Shown: in pieces, positions 5,311-5,411 of the stretch
Numbering within the stretch: position 1 is the first letter of the stretch
Layout of the letters: the number at the start of each line of letters is the position of its first letter
Assembly: GCA_002392705.1 (NCBI GenBank)
Contig: DGHP01000091.1
Coordinates: 18,931 to 24,341 of the forward strand
DNA length: 5,411 nucleotides
Source: Lachnospiraceae bacterium UBA3845
GTDB lineage: Bacteria; Bacillota; Clostridia; Lachnospirales; Lachnospiraceae
Reading direction: 5' to 3'
Notes under the pieces: model-generated
The model's database searches: none
What the model saw: the letters and a program-made list of their open reading frames with translations, nothing else
What the model was told of the DNA's origin: nothing
Made by a program: the position numbers and the translations under genes

Positions 5311-5411
5311 TCGGAAGCGGAATGCACGCAGTCCGCAGCGGCGCTGTCTGCCTGCATCGCCACAGAGATCCGTTTCGGCGGCTGCAGCAGCTTTGGCAGC
5401 TTCGATAGCTT
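5311..5411. other. Downstream of plsC, no supported feature
   Basis: These 101 bases hold no clear terminator, promoter or gene. A short plus-strand frame from an ATG at 5322 stops at 5408 with no ribosome site or recognisable product. Minus-strand frames stay open but would have to overlap plsC antisense, so I do not call them. Confidence 0.5.

Noticed and set aside
5311..5411. Possible Ala/Lys-rich C-terminal coding on the minus strand (AIEAAKAAAAAE)
   Set aside because: The frame has no stop before plsC and would run antisense through it; no supporting signal is present.

Overview
The window looks like chromosomal DNA from a fairly GC-rich anaerobic Firmicute, most likely a Clostridia or Lachnospiraceae-type gut bacterium. 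This is inferred from strong purine-rich Shine-Dalgarno sites, a VanR/OmpR-type response regulator, a pyruvate kinase lacking the extra C-terminal domain seen in bacilli, and GC-rich coding sequence with long antisense shadow frames. The species cannot be named from sequence alone.

Layout: (1) 1-689, minus strand: a response regulator that runs off the left edge, lacking only its last few residues. (2) 690-1125: a 436-base gap. Its left part holds the regulator's likely promoter (extended -10 on the minus strand), tandem repeats upstream of it and a nested inverted repeat around it. Its right part (925-1102) is a dense run of palindromes and hairpins lying in the 3' region of the pyruvate kinase transcript. 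(3) 1126-2559, minus: pyruvate kinase (pyk). (4) 2560-2957: a divergent promoter region, with plausible back-to-back promoters for pyk and malQ and a long GC-rich, hairpin-forming malQ leader. (5) 2958-4520, plus: 4-alpha-glucanotransferase (malQ, GH77). (6) 4527-4551: a perfect 11-bp hairpin in the 46-base gap. (7) 4567-5310, plus: a PlsC-type 1-acylglycerol-3-phosphate acyltransferase. (8) 5311-5411: no supported feature.

How the genes relate: MalQ remodels maltodextrins so that glucose units can enter glycolysis, and pyruvate kinase catalyses the last ATP-forming glycolytic step, so the divergent pair links carbohydrate supply to glycolytic output. PlsC makes phosphatidic acid for membrane lipid; its link to malQ appears to be co-transcription only. 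The response regulator probably has its histidine kinase partner beyond the left edge.

The four protein genes are ordinary, and I see no convincing new multi-gene system. The parts worth a second look are non-coding: the repeat cluster at the regulator's promoter, the palindrome-rich block downstream of pyk, and the structured malQ leader.
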